The notes below the pieces were generated by a model that was not told the DNA's origin, searched no databases, and saw only the letters and a list, made by a program, of their open reading frames with translations. From assembly GCF_002939475.1 (NCBI RefSeq), contig NZ_PKFQ01000001.1, forward strand, positions 496,001 through 560,000: a stretch of 64,000 nt of DNA, written 5' to 3'. A program made the position numbers and the translations under genes. Within the stretch, counting starts at the first letter, position 1. Each line of letters starts with the position of its first letter. Positions 55,388-63,787 of the stretch are shown here, piece by piece. This DNA comes from Streptomyces cinnamoneus. Its GTDB lineage: Bacteria > Actinomycetota > Actinomycetes > Streptomycetales > Streptomycetaceae.

Positions 55388-56247
55388 GGTGTGCTCACGT
55401 CCGGGCGGCCGCGACGGGCACCGGCTGCCGGCCGGGCCGTGGTGGCGAGGTTGACGCTGATGGCGAGGAGGCCGATGGTGATGCTGGGGGCGACGACGGC
55501 CCAGGGGTTGAGGAGGATGCCGCCGGCGTTCTCCCGGATCATCAGGGCCCAGTCGGCGGCGGGCGGCTGGGGGCCGATCTGGAGGAACCCTGCCATGGAG
55601 ACGACGTAGACCGCCTCCACGAAGCGCAGTCCGAAGAGGACCGCGACGACGGCGCGCAGGTTGGGCAGGATCTCGCGCAGGGCCAGGTGGGTCAGGTGTT
55701 CGCCGCCCGCCGCGGCGGCCTCGACGAATCCGGCCGTGGCGAGGGGGGCGGCGGCGCCGGCGACGACGCGGACGGCGTAGGGCACGCCCAGGACGACGGC
55801 GGCGAGGACGACGGTCCAGCGGCCGCCGCCGGGCCAGGCCATGGCCAGCAGCATCACGCCCAGGACGGCCGGCAGCAGGATGGCGACGTCCGCGGTGCGT
55901 TCGACGAGGCCGCCGAGGCGGCGGCTGAGGACGGCGAAGCAGCCGATGACGGCGGCGACGGCGGTGACGACCACGGCGACGAGGAGGGCGCTGGCGGCCA
56001 GCGCGCTCCCGCCGTGCAGCAGCCGGCTGAGCACGTCGCGGCCCAACTGGTCGCCGCCCAGGAGTGCTGCACCGCCGGGCGGGGCGTAGGGGGCGGTGAC
56101 GGGGGTGTCGACGGAGTGCGGCGCCAGGAGCGGTCCGGCCAGCGCGAGGGTGGTCAGCAGGAGGGCGGGCAGGGCGCGCAGGGCGCGGCGCGGGTCCGGG
56201 CGGGGCGGGTGGGGGGAGCCGGGGGGCGATGCTGCGGCCGCGGTCAT
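55384..56247 (-). CDS. ABC permease of peptide/nickel importer (DppC-like)
   Basis: A 287-residue inner-membrane permease with about six helices. The N-terminal cytosolic stretch is Pro/Arg-rich, GGDQLGRDVLSRLLHGGSAL is the DppC-type periplasmic-facing motif, and the EAA loop is seen in FVEAAAAGGEHLTHLALREILPN (about 185-205). ATG overlaps the stop of the partner permease, and its own stop overlaps the ATPase start. It forms a heterodimeric channel with the next gene. Confidence 0.88.
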   Translation of the reverse strand: MTAAAASPPGSPHPPRPDPRRALRALPALLLTTLALAGPLLAPHSVDTPVTAPYAPPGGAALLGGDQLGRDVLSRLLHGGSALAASALLVAVVVTAVAAVIGCFAVLSRRLGGLVERTADVAILLPAVLGVMLLAMAWPGGGRWTVVLAAVVLGVPYAVRVVAGAAAPLATAGFVEAAAAGGEHLTHLALREILPNLRAVVAVLFGLRFVEAVYVVSMAGFLQIGPQPPAADWALMIRENAGGILLNPWAVVAPSITIGLLAISVNLATTARPAAGARRGRPDVSTP

Positions 56248-57302
56248 GGGCGGGCCCCTGTCGTCCGGGCGCGGATGAGGTCGGCGAGGAGCAGGACGAG
56301 GCTGACGGCGGCGCCCGCGCAGGCGACGACGCCGGCGATGACGGGGGTGTCGCGGTCGGCGACGGCTCCGGCCAGCACGGTTCCCGTGCCGGGGTAGTTG
56401 AAGAGGGTCTCCACGACGACGGCGCCGCCCAGGAGCATTCCGGTGGAGGTGGCGAAGCCGGTGGCCATGACGGGCAGGGCGCCGGGCAGGGCGTGGCGCA
56501 GCAGGACGCGGGCGGGGGGCAGGCCGTCGAGGACGGCGGCCTCCACGTGCGGGGCTGCGGCCTGGTCGGCCAGGGCGGCGCGGACCACCAGGGCGTTCCA
56601 GCCGGTCTGCGGGATGGTCAGCGCGAGGACCGGCATGACGAGCATGGTCCAGGAGGCGGGGGTGCCGTCGGCGCCGGTGACGGTGGCCGCGGGCAGCCAG
56701 TCGGTCCACAGGGACAGGACCAGCAACAGCCCTACGGACACCACGAATTCGGGCAGGGCGAAGGCCGCGGTGGAGGTCAGGGTGACGAGGCGGTCCACCG
56801 CGCCGCCCGGGCGCAGGGACGCCCAGCAGCCGAGGGCGAGTGCCGCGGCGACGGTGAGGAGGAAGGCGGTGCCGCCGAGGAGCAGGGTGTTGGGGAAGGG
56901 GGCGGCGAGCAGGTCGTCGACGCGTTCGCCGCGGGCCGAGGTGCCGAGGTCGCCGGAGGGCAGGGCGGTCATCCAGTCGGCGAACTGCTCCCACACCGGC
57001 CGGTCCAGGCCGAGGAGGTGACGGCGCGCGGCCACGCCCGCCGCGCCCTCCCCCCGTTCGGAGGTCGCGGACGCGGCGTCTCCGGGCAGGAGCCGGACGG
57101 CGGCGAAGACCACGGCCAGGAGGACGACGAGCAGGGCGGCGCGGCGGGCGAGGAGTCCCAGGGCGCGGGCCGCGACGGCGCGTGCCGCGACGGCGCGTGC
57201 CGCGACGGCGCGTGCGGCGTGCCGGCCCGGCGGAGCGGCCGAGGAGTGTGCGGTCGCTGCGCCGGGCTGCCCGGTGGTCTCGTTCGCGGTGGTCCCGTTC
57301 AA
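56244..57302 (-). CDS. ABC permease of peptide/nickel importer (DppB-like)
   Basis: A 352-residue permease. After a 60-residue Ala/Arg-rich N-terminus that contains a 15-bp tandem repeat come helices with LGLDRPVWEQFADWMTALPSG (the DppB opening), LLGGTAFLLTVAAALALG and the EAA-type loop VEAAVLDGLPPARVLLRHALP. The putative TTG start overlaps the binding-protein stop by TTGA, fitting the ATGA pattern in this operon, but no Shine-Dalgarno is visible, so the start is provisional. Confidence 0.85.
   Translation of the reverse strand: MNGTTANETTGQPGAATAHSSAAPPGRHAARAVAARAVAARAVAARALGLLARRAALLVVLLAVVFAAVRLLPGDAASATSERGEGAAGVAARRHLLGLDRPVWEQFADWMTALPSGDLGTSARGERVDDLLAAPFPNTLLLGGTAFLLTVAAALALGCWASLRPGGAVDRLVTLTSTAAFALPEFVVSVGLLLVLSLWTDWLPAATVTGADGTPASWTMLVMPVLALTIPQTGWNALVVRAALADQAAAPHVEAAVLDGLPPARVLLRHALPGALPVMATGFATSTGMLLGGAVVVETLFNYPGTGTVLAGAVADRDTPVIAGVVACAGAAVSLVLLLADLIRARTTGARP
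57166..57217 (-). repeat. in-frame 15-bp tandem repeat in permease N-terminus
   Basis: CGTGCCGCGACGGCG occurs twice exactly (57181-57195, 57196-57210), once with one mismatch just before (57166-57180), and partly after. It encodes repeated RAVAA in the permease N-terminal tail, a likely site of strain length variation. Confidence 0.7.
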
Positions 57303-58849
57303 CGCGACAGCCAGACGCCTTCGAGCTGCACCCGCCCGTAGCCGGGCAGCCGGGGCAGGCCGTGGACCTTGGCGGCGGCCAGGTCGATGCCGTCTGCCAT
57401 GCCCCACAGGAGGTAGCCGGAGCGCTCGAACTCGAGCTTCTGGAGGTCGTGGAGGGCGGTGGCCCGCTCGGTGTCGTCGGCGGCGGCGGTCGCCTTGCGG
57501 TAGGCCGCGTCGAAGTCCTTGTCGGACCACTGGGCCTCGTTCTGCCCGGCGCCGGTGACCATGGTCTTGGAGGCGAAGAAGACCACGGAGTCGTTGGTGC
57601 CCCAGTAGTTGGTGTAGAAGTCGCCCTTGAGCCAGGTCTTCTCGTAGAAGGCGCCGGACTCCTGCTTGACGACCTCGACCTTGACACCTGCCTCGCGGGC
57701 CTGGTGGGCGAAGAGCGTCGCGGAGTCGGCGAGGCCGGGGACGTCCTCGGTGGTGACGAGTTCGTAGGTCCTGCCGAAGTCGAAGCCCGCCTCCTTCAGC
57801 AGCCGTCCGGCCCGCTCCAGGTCCCGTGTGCGCTGGGGGATGTCCTTGGCGTAGCGGGGGTCGGCGGTGCCGAGGACGTCGTTGGCGACGGTCCCGTAGC
57901 CGGAGAGGACCTGCTTGACCATGGCCTCGCGGTCGACGACGAGCTTCATCGCCTCGCGGACCCGGGGGTCGGCGAAGGGGCCTTGGTCGGTGCGCATGAC
58001 GAGGGGCATCGCCATGTCGTCGGGGCGGCGGACGACCTGGAGGTCCTTGCGGGCGGCGGCGGTGCGGGCCGCGACGGCACCGGCGTTGGAGGCGAGGTCG
58101 ATCTGCCCCGACAGCAGTGCGTTCGTCATGGCCTGGGGGCTTTCGAACATGGTCACCTCGATGGCGTCGAGGTGGACGCGTCCGCCGTGCCAGCGGTCGT
58201 TGCGGACCAGCCGGGCGTTGCCGCCGCGGAACCAGTCGAGGACGAAGGGACCGGTGCCGGGGGCCTTGGCGACCTCCTTGTCGGGGGTGTCCTTCTTGAG
58301 CACGAAGGTGGTCAGCCGTGTGAGCAGGGGGAGTTCGGCGTTGGGGTAGTCGGAGACCAGGACGACGGCGTCCTCGCCGTCGGCGTTGATGTTGTCCTCC
58401 TGGATGCCGGGGAGGCGGGCGGAGCCGGCGGGGGTGCGCCGCAGTCTGCGCAGCGACCAGACGACGTCGGCGGCGGTGACCGGGGTGCCGTCGTGGAAGG
58501 CCGCCCCCTTGGCGAGGGTGAGGCGCCAGGTCGTCAGGTCCGGGGAGGAGGTCCAGCCGGAGGCGAGCCGGGGCACGGTGTTGCTCTTGGCCCCCGGCGC
58601 GGCGAGCGTGTCGTGAACGAGGGAGATGATGAGGTAGTCGCTCTCGTTTCCCTGGGTGCCGTGCGGGTCCCGGGTGATGGCCGAAGCCCGCCCCAGCGCC
58701 CCGACCCGCAAGGTGCCGCCTCGCCGGGGCTCGCCCCCGTCGCCGGCGGGTGAGGTGGCCGATTCCTTGTCGCCTCCGCAGGCGGTGAGCAGCGCGGCAA
58801 CGCCCATTCCCCCGCCCGCCCACAGCAATTGGCGCCTGTTCAGGTTCAC
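57299..58849 (-). CDS. solute-binding lipoprotein of peptide/nickel-type importer (family 5)
   Basis: A 516-residue extracytoplasmic binding protein. The N-terminus has NRRQLL, an RR motif compatible with Tat export, and the lipobox LLTAC (Cys24) for lipidation. The mature body follows SBP_bac_5: GGTLRVG, DYLIISLVHDTL, GWTSSPDLTTWRLTLAKGAAFHDGTPVTAADVVWSL (given in part), and YLLWGMADGIDLA near the end. The GTG follows GAGG. An iron box lies 33 nt upstream. It probably captures a metal-metallophore complex rather than a peptide, by context. Confidence 0.9.
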   Translation of the reverse strand: MNLNRRQLLWAGGGMGVAALLTACGGDKESATSPAGDGGEPRRGGTLRVGALGRASAITRDPHGTQGNESDYLIISLVHDTLAAPGAKSNTVPRLASGWTSSPDLTTWRLTLAKGAAFHDGTPVTAADVVWSLRRLRRTPAGSARLPGIQEDNINADGEDAVVLVSDYPNAELPLLTRLTTFVLKKDTPDKEVAKAPGTGPFVLDWFRGGNARLVRNDRWHGGRVHLDAIEVTMFESPQAMTNALLSGQIDLASNAGAVAARTAAARKDLQVVRRPDDMAMPLVMRTDQGPFADPRVREAMKLVVDREAMVKQVLSGYGTVANDVLGTADPRYAKDIPQRTRDLERAGRLLKEAGFDFGRTYELVTTEDVPGLADSATLFAHQAREAGVKVEVVKQESGAFYEKTWLKGDFYTNYWGTNDSVVFFASKTMVTGAGQNEAQWSDKDFDAAYRKATAAADDTERATALHDLQKLEFERSGYLLWGMADGIDLAAAKVHGLPRLPGYGRVQLEGVWLSR

Positions 58850-58881
58850 GTCGGTCCTCGTTCCCTTGCCCGTACAGCTGA

Positions 58882-58900
58882 TAAGGGTTGCCTACCCTAA
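58882..58900 (-). promoter_or_regulatory. DmdR-type iron box of the ABC importer
   Basis: Read on the minus strand, TTAGGGTAGGCAACCCTTA agrees with the Streptomyces iron-box consensus TTAGGTTAGGCTCACCTAA at 14 of 19 positions. It is 33 nt before the binding-protein start. Iron-loaded DmdR1 would repress it. Confidence 0.7.
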
Positions 58901-59010
58901 CTTGCGCTGCGTTCGCAAGCCTTCCGGTTCCCGCCCCCACACAGAGGGCAATCAATGCACGTCAATAGGCATCAGGCTTCCCTTGAACAACAAAACGGAC
59001 GAGCTGCAAG

Positions 59011-59029
59011 TTAGGTTTGCCTTACCTAA
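59011..59029 (+). promoter_or_regulatory. DmdR-type iron box of the hydroxylase-sbn operon
   Basis: TTAGGTTTGCCTTACCTAA matches the consensus at 16 of 19 positions with TTAGGT/ACCTAA arms perfectly complementary. It is 186 nt before the hydroxylase ATG. Iron-starvation induction of the plus-strand operon is expected. Confidence 0.85.
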
Positions 59030-59215
59030 CTTCGGTGGTAAGTTCCTTGCCATCCGGAGTCGCCGACCGCCGCACCCTGGCCCGGGACCCATGGGTCCCG
59101 TGATCGCCCCCGTCCTGCCCGGCGCTCCCTCACCGACGCTTTTCCGCCACTTCTCTCCGCCTACGTCTCGACCTCACCTGTCTCCACCTCCTCCACGGAA
59201 ACGGATGATTTCGCC

Positions 59216-60208
59216 ATGAGCACGGCCGCGCCCGTACGCCAGCTGGACCCCGCCTCGGTAGCCGAACTCCGCCGCTCCGCCGCACGCGTCCTCGACGCCT
59301 TCGGCAGCTCCGCCACCCACCCCGGCCTGCTGGCCCGGATCGCCCGGGAGGCGGCCGCGCTGAGCCCGGCCGTCCGCCACCAGTGCCGCCCCGTCGACAC
59401 CGCCCACGGCCTGTTCGTGCTGCGCGGCCTCGAAGTCGACGACGCCGGGATCGGCCCGACTCCCGCCAGTTGGGCGGTCGCCGGTGACGCCGCGGCCGAA
59501 TGGGACGTCGTACTCCTGCTCCTCGCCACCGCGATGGGCAACCCGATCGCCTGGGAGGGCCAGCAGGAAGGCCGGTTCGTCCACAACATCGTCCCGACCG
59601 CCGGCCGCGAGCAGGAACAGACCGGTGCGAGCAGCGACGTGCTGCTCAGCCCCCACACCGAGGACGCCTTCCACCCCGGCCGCGCCCATCTGCTGATGCT
59701 GTGCTGCATGCGCAACCCCGACGACATCGCGACCACCGCCGCCTCGGTACGCGAAGTGCGGCTGACGGACGAGGACATGGACTGCCTCTCGCGCCCCGTG
59801 CTGCCGATCCTTCCCGACGACGCCTACGTGGAGGCGCAGGGCTTCGCGGGCGAGCCCCCGAAGGTGCCCACCGTGTGGCGGTCCGAGGACGGGCCCACCC
59901 TGCGCTTCGACCCCGCCTACACCCCGCTCGGCGAGGCACCGGCCGCGTACCGGGCCGCCTACCACCGTCTGGAGGGCGAACTGAGCCGCGTCTCCCGGGC
60001 GGTGAGCCTCCGCCCGGGCGAGGTGCTGGTCGTCGACAACGACCTCGTCGTCCACGGGCGGGTGCCCTTCACGGCCCGCTACGACGGCACCGACCGCTGG
60101 CTCAAGCGGGCCTCCGTGCGCGTGCCCGGCCGCCGCAGCCGCCCGGAGGCCGAGGCCCTGGAGCACGGCTACGGCCAGGCCGCCCTCGAAGCCCACGCCG
60201 CCGCCTGA
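59216..60208 (+). CDS. clavaminate-synthase/VioC-like Fe(II)/2-oxoglutarate hydroxylase
   Basis: A 330-residue non-heme iron oxygenase. The metal ligands are His147 and Glu149 in SPHTEDAFHP, and His280 in VVHGR, the HxE...H pattern and spacing of clavaminate synthase, AsnO and the arginine 3-hydroxylase VioC (not the HxD of most TauD proteins). An Arg for 2-oxoglutarate lies near 297 (KRASVR). It probably beta-hydroxylates an amino acid such as Arg or Asp, possibly ligand atoms of a metallophore. Fifth-ligand and substrate residues cannot be judged. It is the first gene after an iron box. Confidence 0.85.
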   Translation: MSTAAPVRQLDPASVAELRRSAARVLDAFGSSATHPGLLARIAREAAALSPAVRHQCRPVDTAHGLFVLRGLEVDDAGIGPTPASWAVAGDAAAEWDVVLLLLATAMGNPIAWEGQQEGRFVHNIVPTAGREQEQTGASSDVLLSPHTEDAFHPGRAHLLMLCCMRNPDDIATTAASVREVRLTDEDMDCLSRPVLPILPDDAYVEAQGFAGEPPKVPTVWRSEDGPTLRFDPAYTPLGEAPAAYRAAYHRLEGELSRVSRAVSLRPGEVLVVDNDLVVHGRVPFTARYDGTDRWLKRASVRVPGRRSRPEAEALEHGYGQAALEAHAAA

Positions 60209-60291
60209 CCGCCGGGCCGACCGGCACCCCAGCCAGCGGACGCCGCGCACCCGCACCCGGTGCGCGGCCCCCTTCCGGACGGAGGACCCCC

Positions 60292-61323
60292 ATGACCACC
60301 AGCAGCCCCGCACCCGGCCCCCGCACACCGGACGCCCCCGGCGACGACAAAACCTTGCGCGTCCTGTCCACCAGCGACCTCGCGCAGATCGACATATCCC
60401 TCGCGGACGTCGTGGCCACCGTGGAGAACGCCTACCGCACCCTCGCGGCGGGACGGTCCGACAATCCGCGCAAGCTCACCGTCAAGCCCCCGGACGGCCA
60501 CTCCGTCTCCTACGCCATGCTCGGCCGCGACGGCTCCCGCGAGGTCGTCGCGATCAAGACCTCGTACAAGCACGGCCTGGACCGGGAGCGTGACGGGCAG
60601 CACTACTACACCGCGCTGACCCTCTACGACGATGTCACCGGCCTGCCGGTGGCGATGATGGACTGCGGCCGCATCGGCGCCCTGCGCACCCCGGCCGCCT
60701 CCGCCCTCCTCGCCCGCGAGTGCGCCCGCCCCGGGGCCCGCAGCGCCCTGGTCGTCGGCACCGGCACCCAGGGCCGCCTCGCCCTGCCGTTCCTGCTCAC
60801 CACGCTCCCCGCGCTCGACCGGCTGATGCTCTTCGGCACCCGCCCCGAGGGCGTCGAGGCCGTCCGCGCCGAACTGCGGCGGCACTTCCCCGGCCGGGAG
60901 GCGGAGGTCGTCACCGACCTGCGGGCCGCCGCCGGGGCCGCCGACGTCGTCGTCGCCACCGCCGGTCCCCACACCCCCGCCGCCGTCGACGCCTCCTGGC
61001 TCGCGCCCGGCAGCCTCTCGATCCTCGTCGGCCACGGCCTGGCGCCCTCCACCCTGCACCGGGCGGACCGGGTCGTGGCCACCAGCGAGGCGCAGATGCG
61101 GGTCACCGGCACCGACATGGCGGACGCCGAGGGCCGGCTGCCCGCCGTGGACGCCGAGTTCCCGGCCGTCCTCGCCGGGCTGGCCCAGGGCCGCCGCTCC
61201 CCCGACGAACACGTCTTCGCCTACAACAGCGGCCTGGTCGTCACCGACATCGCGCTCGGCCACCGGCTCGCCCAGCTGGCCATCGCCGAGGGCCGGGGAA
61301 CGCGGGTGCCGCTGTGGCGATAG
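60292..61323 (+). CDS. sbnB: SbnB-like N-(2-amino-2-carboxyethyl)-glutamate dehydrogenase
   Basis: A 343-residue ornithine-cyclodeaminase/mu-crystallin family enzyme. The NAD-binding VVGTGTQGRLALPFLL lies near 155-170, KTSYKHGLDRERDGQHY near 83-100, and MMDCGRIGALRTPAAS near 122. SbnB oxidises ACEGA to release L-2,3-diaminopropionate and 2-oxoglutarate; with SbnA it forms the only dedicated Dap route. SbnA is encoded two genes downstream, making this call firm. GGACGGAGG precedes the ATG. The stop overlaps the decarboxylase by 10 nt. Confidence 0.88.
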   Translation: MTTSSPAPGPRTPDAPGDDKTLRVLSTSDLAQIDISLADVVATVENAYRTLAAGRSDNPRKLTVKPPDGHSVSYAMLGRDGSREVVAIKTSYKHGLDRERDGQHYYTALTLYDDVTGLPVAMMDCGRIGALRTPAASALLARECARPGARSALVVGTGTQGRLALPFLLTTLPALDRLMLFGTRPEGVEAVRAELRRHFPGREAEVVTDLRAAAGAADVVVATAGPHTPAAVDASWLAPGSLSILVGHGLAPSTLHRADRVVATSEAQMRVTGTDMADAEGRLPAVDAEFPAVLAGLAQGRRSPDEHVFAYNSGLVVTDIALGHRLAQLAIAEGRGTRVPLWR

Positions 61324-62717
61324 CGCTCCCGGCCGGCGCCTCGCTACCCTCCCTGCCGGCGCACCCCGACCCGCGGCTCGACGAGGCCGCCGCCAGCGGA
61401 CTGCTCCACGAGCTCGCGCACGCCTTCGGCGGTCCCTTCCACCTCCTCGTGCCCGAGCGCCTCGACGCGAACGCCGCCGCCTTCCGCGCGGCGCTCGCCG
61501 AAGCCGGCGTGACGGGCCGGGTGTACTACGCGAAGAAGGCCAACAAGGCCGCCGCCTTCGTCGAACGGTGCGCGGCCACCGGCACCGGCGTCGACGTGGC
61601 CTCCGCCGGCGAGCTCCGGGAAGCCCTCGGCCACGGGGTGCGCGGCGAGGACCTGGTGGTGACCGGCCCCGCCAAGGACCCCGCCCTCCTGCGCGTCGCC
61701 GTCCTCCAGGGCGCGCTGATCGCGGTCGACGCCCTCGACGAGCTCGACCGGATCGTCGAGGTGGCACGGGCGGGCCCCGCCCGGCCCGCCCGGGTGCTGC
61801 TGCGGCGCCTGCCGCCCACCCAGCCGCACAGCCGCTTCGGCCTGGACGAGGCCGAGCTCGACAAGGCCCTGGCGCGCTGCGCCGAAGCGGGACCGCTGGT
61901 GCGGATGGAGGGCTTCAGCTTCCATCTGTCCGGCTACGCCGTGCAGCCGCGCGCCGACCTGGCCGGACAGCTGGTCGAACAGTGCCTGCGGGCCCGCACG
62001 ATGGGCCTGCCCGCGGACCGGGTGAGCATCGGCGGGGGCTTCGCCGTGGACTACGCGGCGGCCGACGACTGGCACACCTTCCTCGCCACCCAGCGGCCGG
62101 CCCACTACCACGCCGGCAAGACCTTCACGGCGGGCGACTTCTACCCGTACCACTCCCCCGTCGCCGGGGCAGCGGCGCTGCGTGCCGTCCTGGCCACCCG
62201 CCCCGACGGCGGCGGGGTCACTCTGGCCGCGCGGCTGCGGGAGACGGGGACGGAGCTGCTCCTGGAGCCCGGGCGGGCCCTGCTCGACGGTGCGGGGCAC
62301 TCCGTCTTCCGCGTCCAGGGCGTCAAGGACCGCGCCGGCTACGCGCTGGTGACCGTGGACGGCACCAGCCTGAGCCTGTCCGAGCAGTGGTTCGCCAGCG
62401 AGTACCTGCCCGAACCCCGCCTCGTCCGGGCCCCGGACCGCTCCGGCGGCCGGCAGGCCGGAGCCGGGGAGGTGCACCCGGCGAGCGTGGGGGCGGCGAC
62501 CTGTCTGGAGTCCGACATGCTCAGCTGGCGGAAGATCCCCTTCCCGGCCCGGCCCGCTCCCGGGGACCTCCTGGTCTACCCCAACACCGCCGGGTACCAG
62601 ATGGACTCCAACGAGTCGCCCTTCCACGACCTGCCGCTGCCGCCCAAGGCCGTCCTCGAACCCGCCGCCGCGGGCGGACGGCCCCGCTGGCGGCTCGACC
62701 GCCGCCCTCCCCTGTGA
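61314..62717 (+). CDS. SbnH-like PLP decarboxylase (alanine-racemase fold)
   Basis: A 467-residue fold-type III decarboxylase of the diaminopimelate/ornithine decarboxylase family. The PLP Lys is Lys75 in YYAKKANK, VSIGGGFAVDY (about 239-249) binds phosphate, LEPGRALLDGAGH near 325 and CLESDMLSW (the CESxD motif, about 400) complete the site. In staphyloferrin B synthesis SbnH decarboxylates a Dap-derived intermediate to the diaminoethane arm. The GTG at 61314 overlaps sbnB by 10 nt. Free Dap decarboxylation to ethylenediamine is also possible. Confidence 0.85.
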   Translation: MAIALPAGASLPSLPAHPDPRLDEAAASGLLHELAHAFGGPFHLLVPERLDANAAAFRAALAEAGVTGRVYYAKKANKAAAFVERCAATGTGVDVASAGELREALGHGVRGEDLVVTGPAKDPALLRVAVLQGALIAVDALDELDRIVEVARAGPARPARVLLRRLPPTQPHSRFGLDEAELDKALARCAEAGPLVRMEGFSFHLSGYAVQPRADLAGQLVEQCLRARTMGLPADRVSIGGGFAVDYAAADDWHTFLATQRPAHYHAGKTFTAGDFYPYHSPVAGAAALRAVLATRPDGGGVTLAARLRETGTELLLEPGRALLDGAGHSVFRVQGVKDRAGYALVTVDGTSLSLSEQWFASEYLPEPRLVRAPDRSGGRQAGAGEVHPASVGAATCLESDMLSWRKIPFPARPAPGDLLVYPNTAGYQMDSNESPFHDLPLPPKAVLEPAAAGGRPRWRLDRRPPL

Positions 62718-62752
62718 CCACCCCCACCCCAAGGCCCCTGGAGAACCCTGCC

Positions 62753-63787
62753 GTGAACGAGGCACTCATACGCCCCGCCGTGGTCTCCCGCGTCTCCGAA
62801 CTCATCGGACACACCCCCCTCTTCGAACTCTGCCGGACCCCCGAGGGCAGCCGGCTGCTGCTCAAGCTGGAGATGTACAACCCGACGGGTACCGCGAAGA
62901 TCCGGATGGCCCGTCAGATGGTGCTGGACGCCGAGGAGCGCGGCGCCCTGCGGCCCGGCGGCCGCATCATCGAGTCCACCTCGGGCAACACCGGCCTGGG
63001 ACTCGCGGTCGTCGCCGCCGAACGCGGCTACTCCTTCACCGCCGTCGTCGACCACCACGCCTGTTCCGACAAGCTGCGCACCATGCGGGCGCTGGGCGCG
63101 GAGCTGGTCTACGTCACCGGCGACGGCACCGGGGAGCTCGCCACCGCGGCCCGCGAGGAGCTCGCCGAGGAGCTGGCCCGCGGCCAGGACAACGCCGTCT
63201 TCACCGAACAGCACAACAACCCCGCCAACGCCGTCGGTTACCACCCGGTGGCCCACGAGCTGCACCAGGCCCTCGACGGCCGCGTCGACGTGCTCATCGG
63301 CGCCGTGGGCACCGGCGGCGGGCTGTGCGGCACGGCCCGCGAGCTGCGCGGACTGCTCCCGGACGTACGAACCGTGGGGGTCGAGCCCAAGGGGTCCATC
63401 GCCTTCGGGGGTCCCGCCCACGACTACTACCAGTCGGGTACCGGCACCCCCGAGGGCGCGGAGATCGGCGCGCTGGTGGACTTCGACCTCATCGACGAGG
63501 GCGTCAAGGTCGGTGACGTGGAGGCCTTCGCCACCGCCCGCGCCGTCGCCCGCACCGGTCTGCTCGTCGGCGGTTCCGCCGGCGGCGTGGTGTACGAGGC
63601 GCTGCGCCGGCTGCCGGCGCTGCCGCCGGGCACCACCGTGGTCGCCCTCGTCAACGACGGGGGCGAGAAGTACCTGGACACTGTCTTCCACGACGAGTGG
63701 ATGAAGGAGCGCGACCTGCTCGACCCCGTCCTCGAACACGAGATCCACGGCATCGTCACCGGGTGGCGCGGGGACCGGCACCGATGA
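62753..63787 (+). CDS. sbnA: SbnA-like ACEGA synthase (cysteine synthase family)
   Basis: A 344-residue fold-type II PLP enzyme. The Schiff-base Lys is Lys49 in NPTGTAKIRMA, TSGNTGLGLAVVAAE holds the phosphate/substrate loop (about 82), VGTGGGLCG and VNDGGEKYLDT follow. SbnA joins O-phosphoserine to glutamate, the first step to diaminopropionate. GGAG lies 9 nt before the GTG. Its stop overlaps the MATE gene (ATGA), so all five plus-strand genes look like one operon. Confidence 0.9.
   Translation: MNEALIRPAVVSRVSELIGHTPLFELCRTPEGSRLLLKLEMYNPTGTAKIRMARQMVLDAEERGALRPGGRIIESTSGNTGLGLAVVAAERGYSFTAVVDHHACSDKLRTMRALGAELVYVTGDGTGELATAAREELAEELARGQDNAVFTEQHNNPANAVGYHPVAHELHQALDGRVDVLIGAVGTGGGLCGTARELRGLLPDVRTVGVEPKGSIAFGGPAHDYYQSGTGTPEGAEIGALVDFDLIDEGVKVGDVEAFATARAVARTGLLVGGSAGGVVYEALRRLPALPPGTTVVALVNDGGEKYLDTVFHDEWMKERDLLDPVLEHEIHGIVTGWRGDRHR

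Larger units (their letters stand above)
58850..59215. other. divergent promoter region of the iron-responsive locus
   Basis: A 366-bp spacer less GC-rich than its surroundings near 58880-59050. It holds two iron boxes, one close to each operon. A frame on the plus strand through it has no ribosome site. A possible plus promoter is TTGCCT (59017) 16 nt TAAGTT (59039), which would overlap the second box. Confidence 0.6.

Noticed and set aside
57166..57217. CRISPR-like short repeats
   Set aside because: Units are contiguous, in frame and without spacers; they encode a low-complexity protein tail.
57182..58753. Plus-strand frame opposite the binding protein
   Set aside because: Compositional shadow (Gly/Val/Glu-rich). 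The minus-strand lipoprotein has a signal peptide and lipobox.
58656..59219. 187-codon plus-strand frame across the divergent promoter
   Set aside because: It spans both iron boxes and has no ribosome site or family resemblance; its 5' part is antisense to the binding-protein gene.
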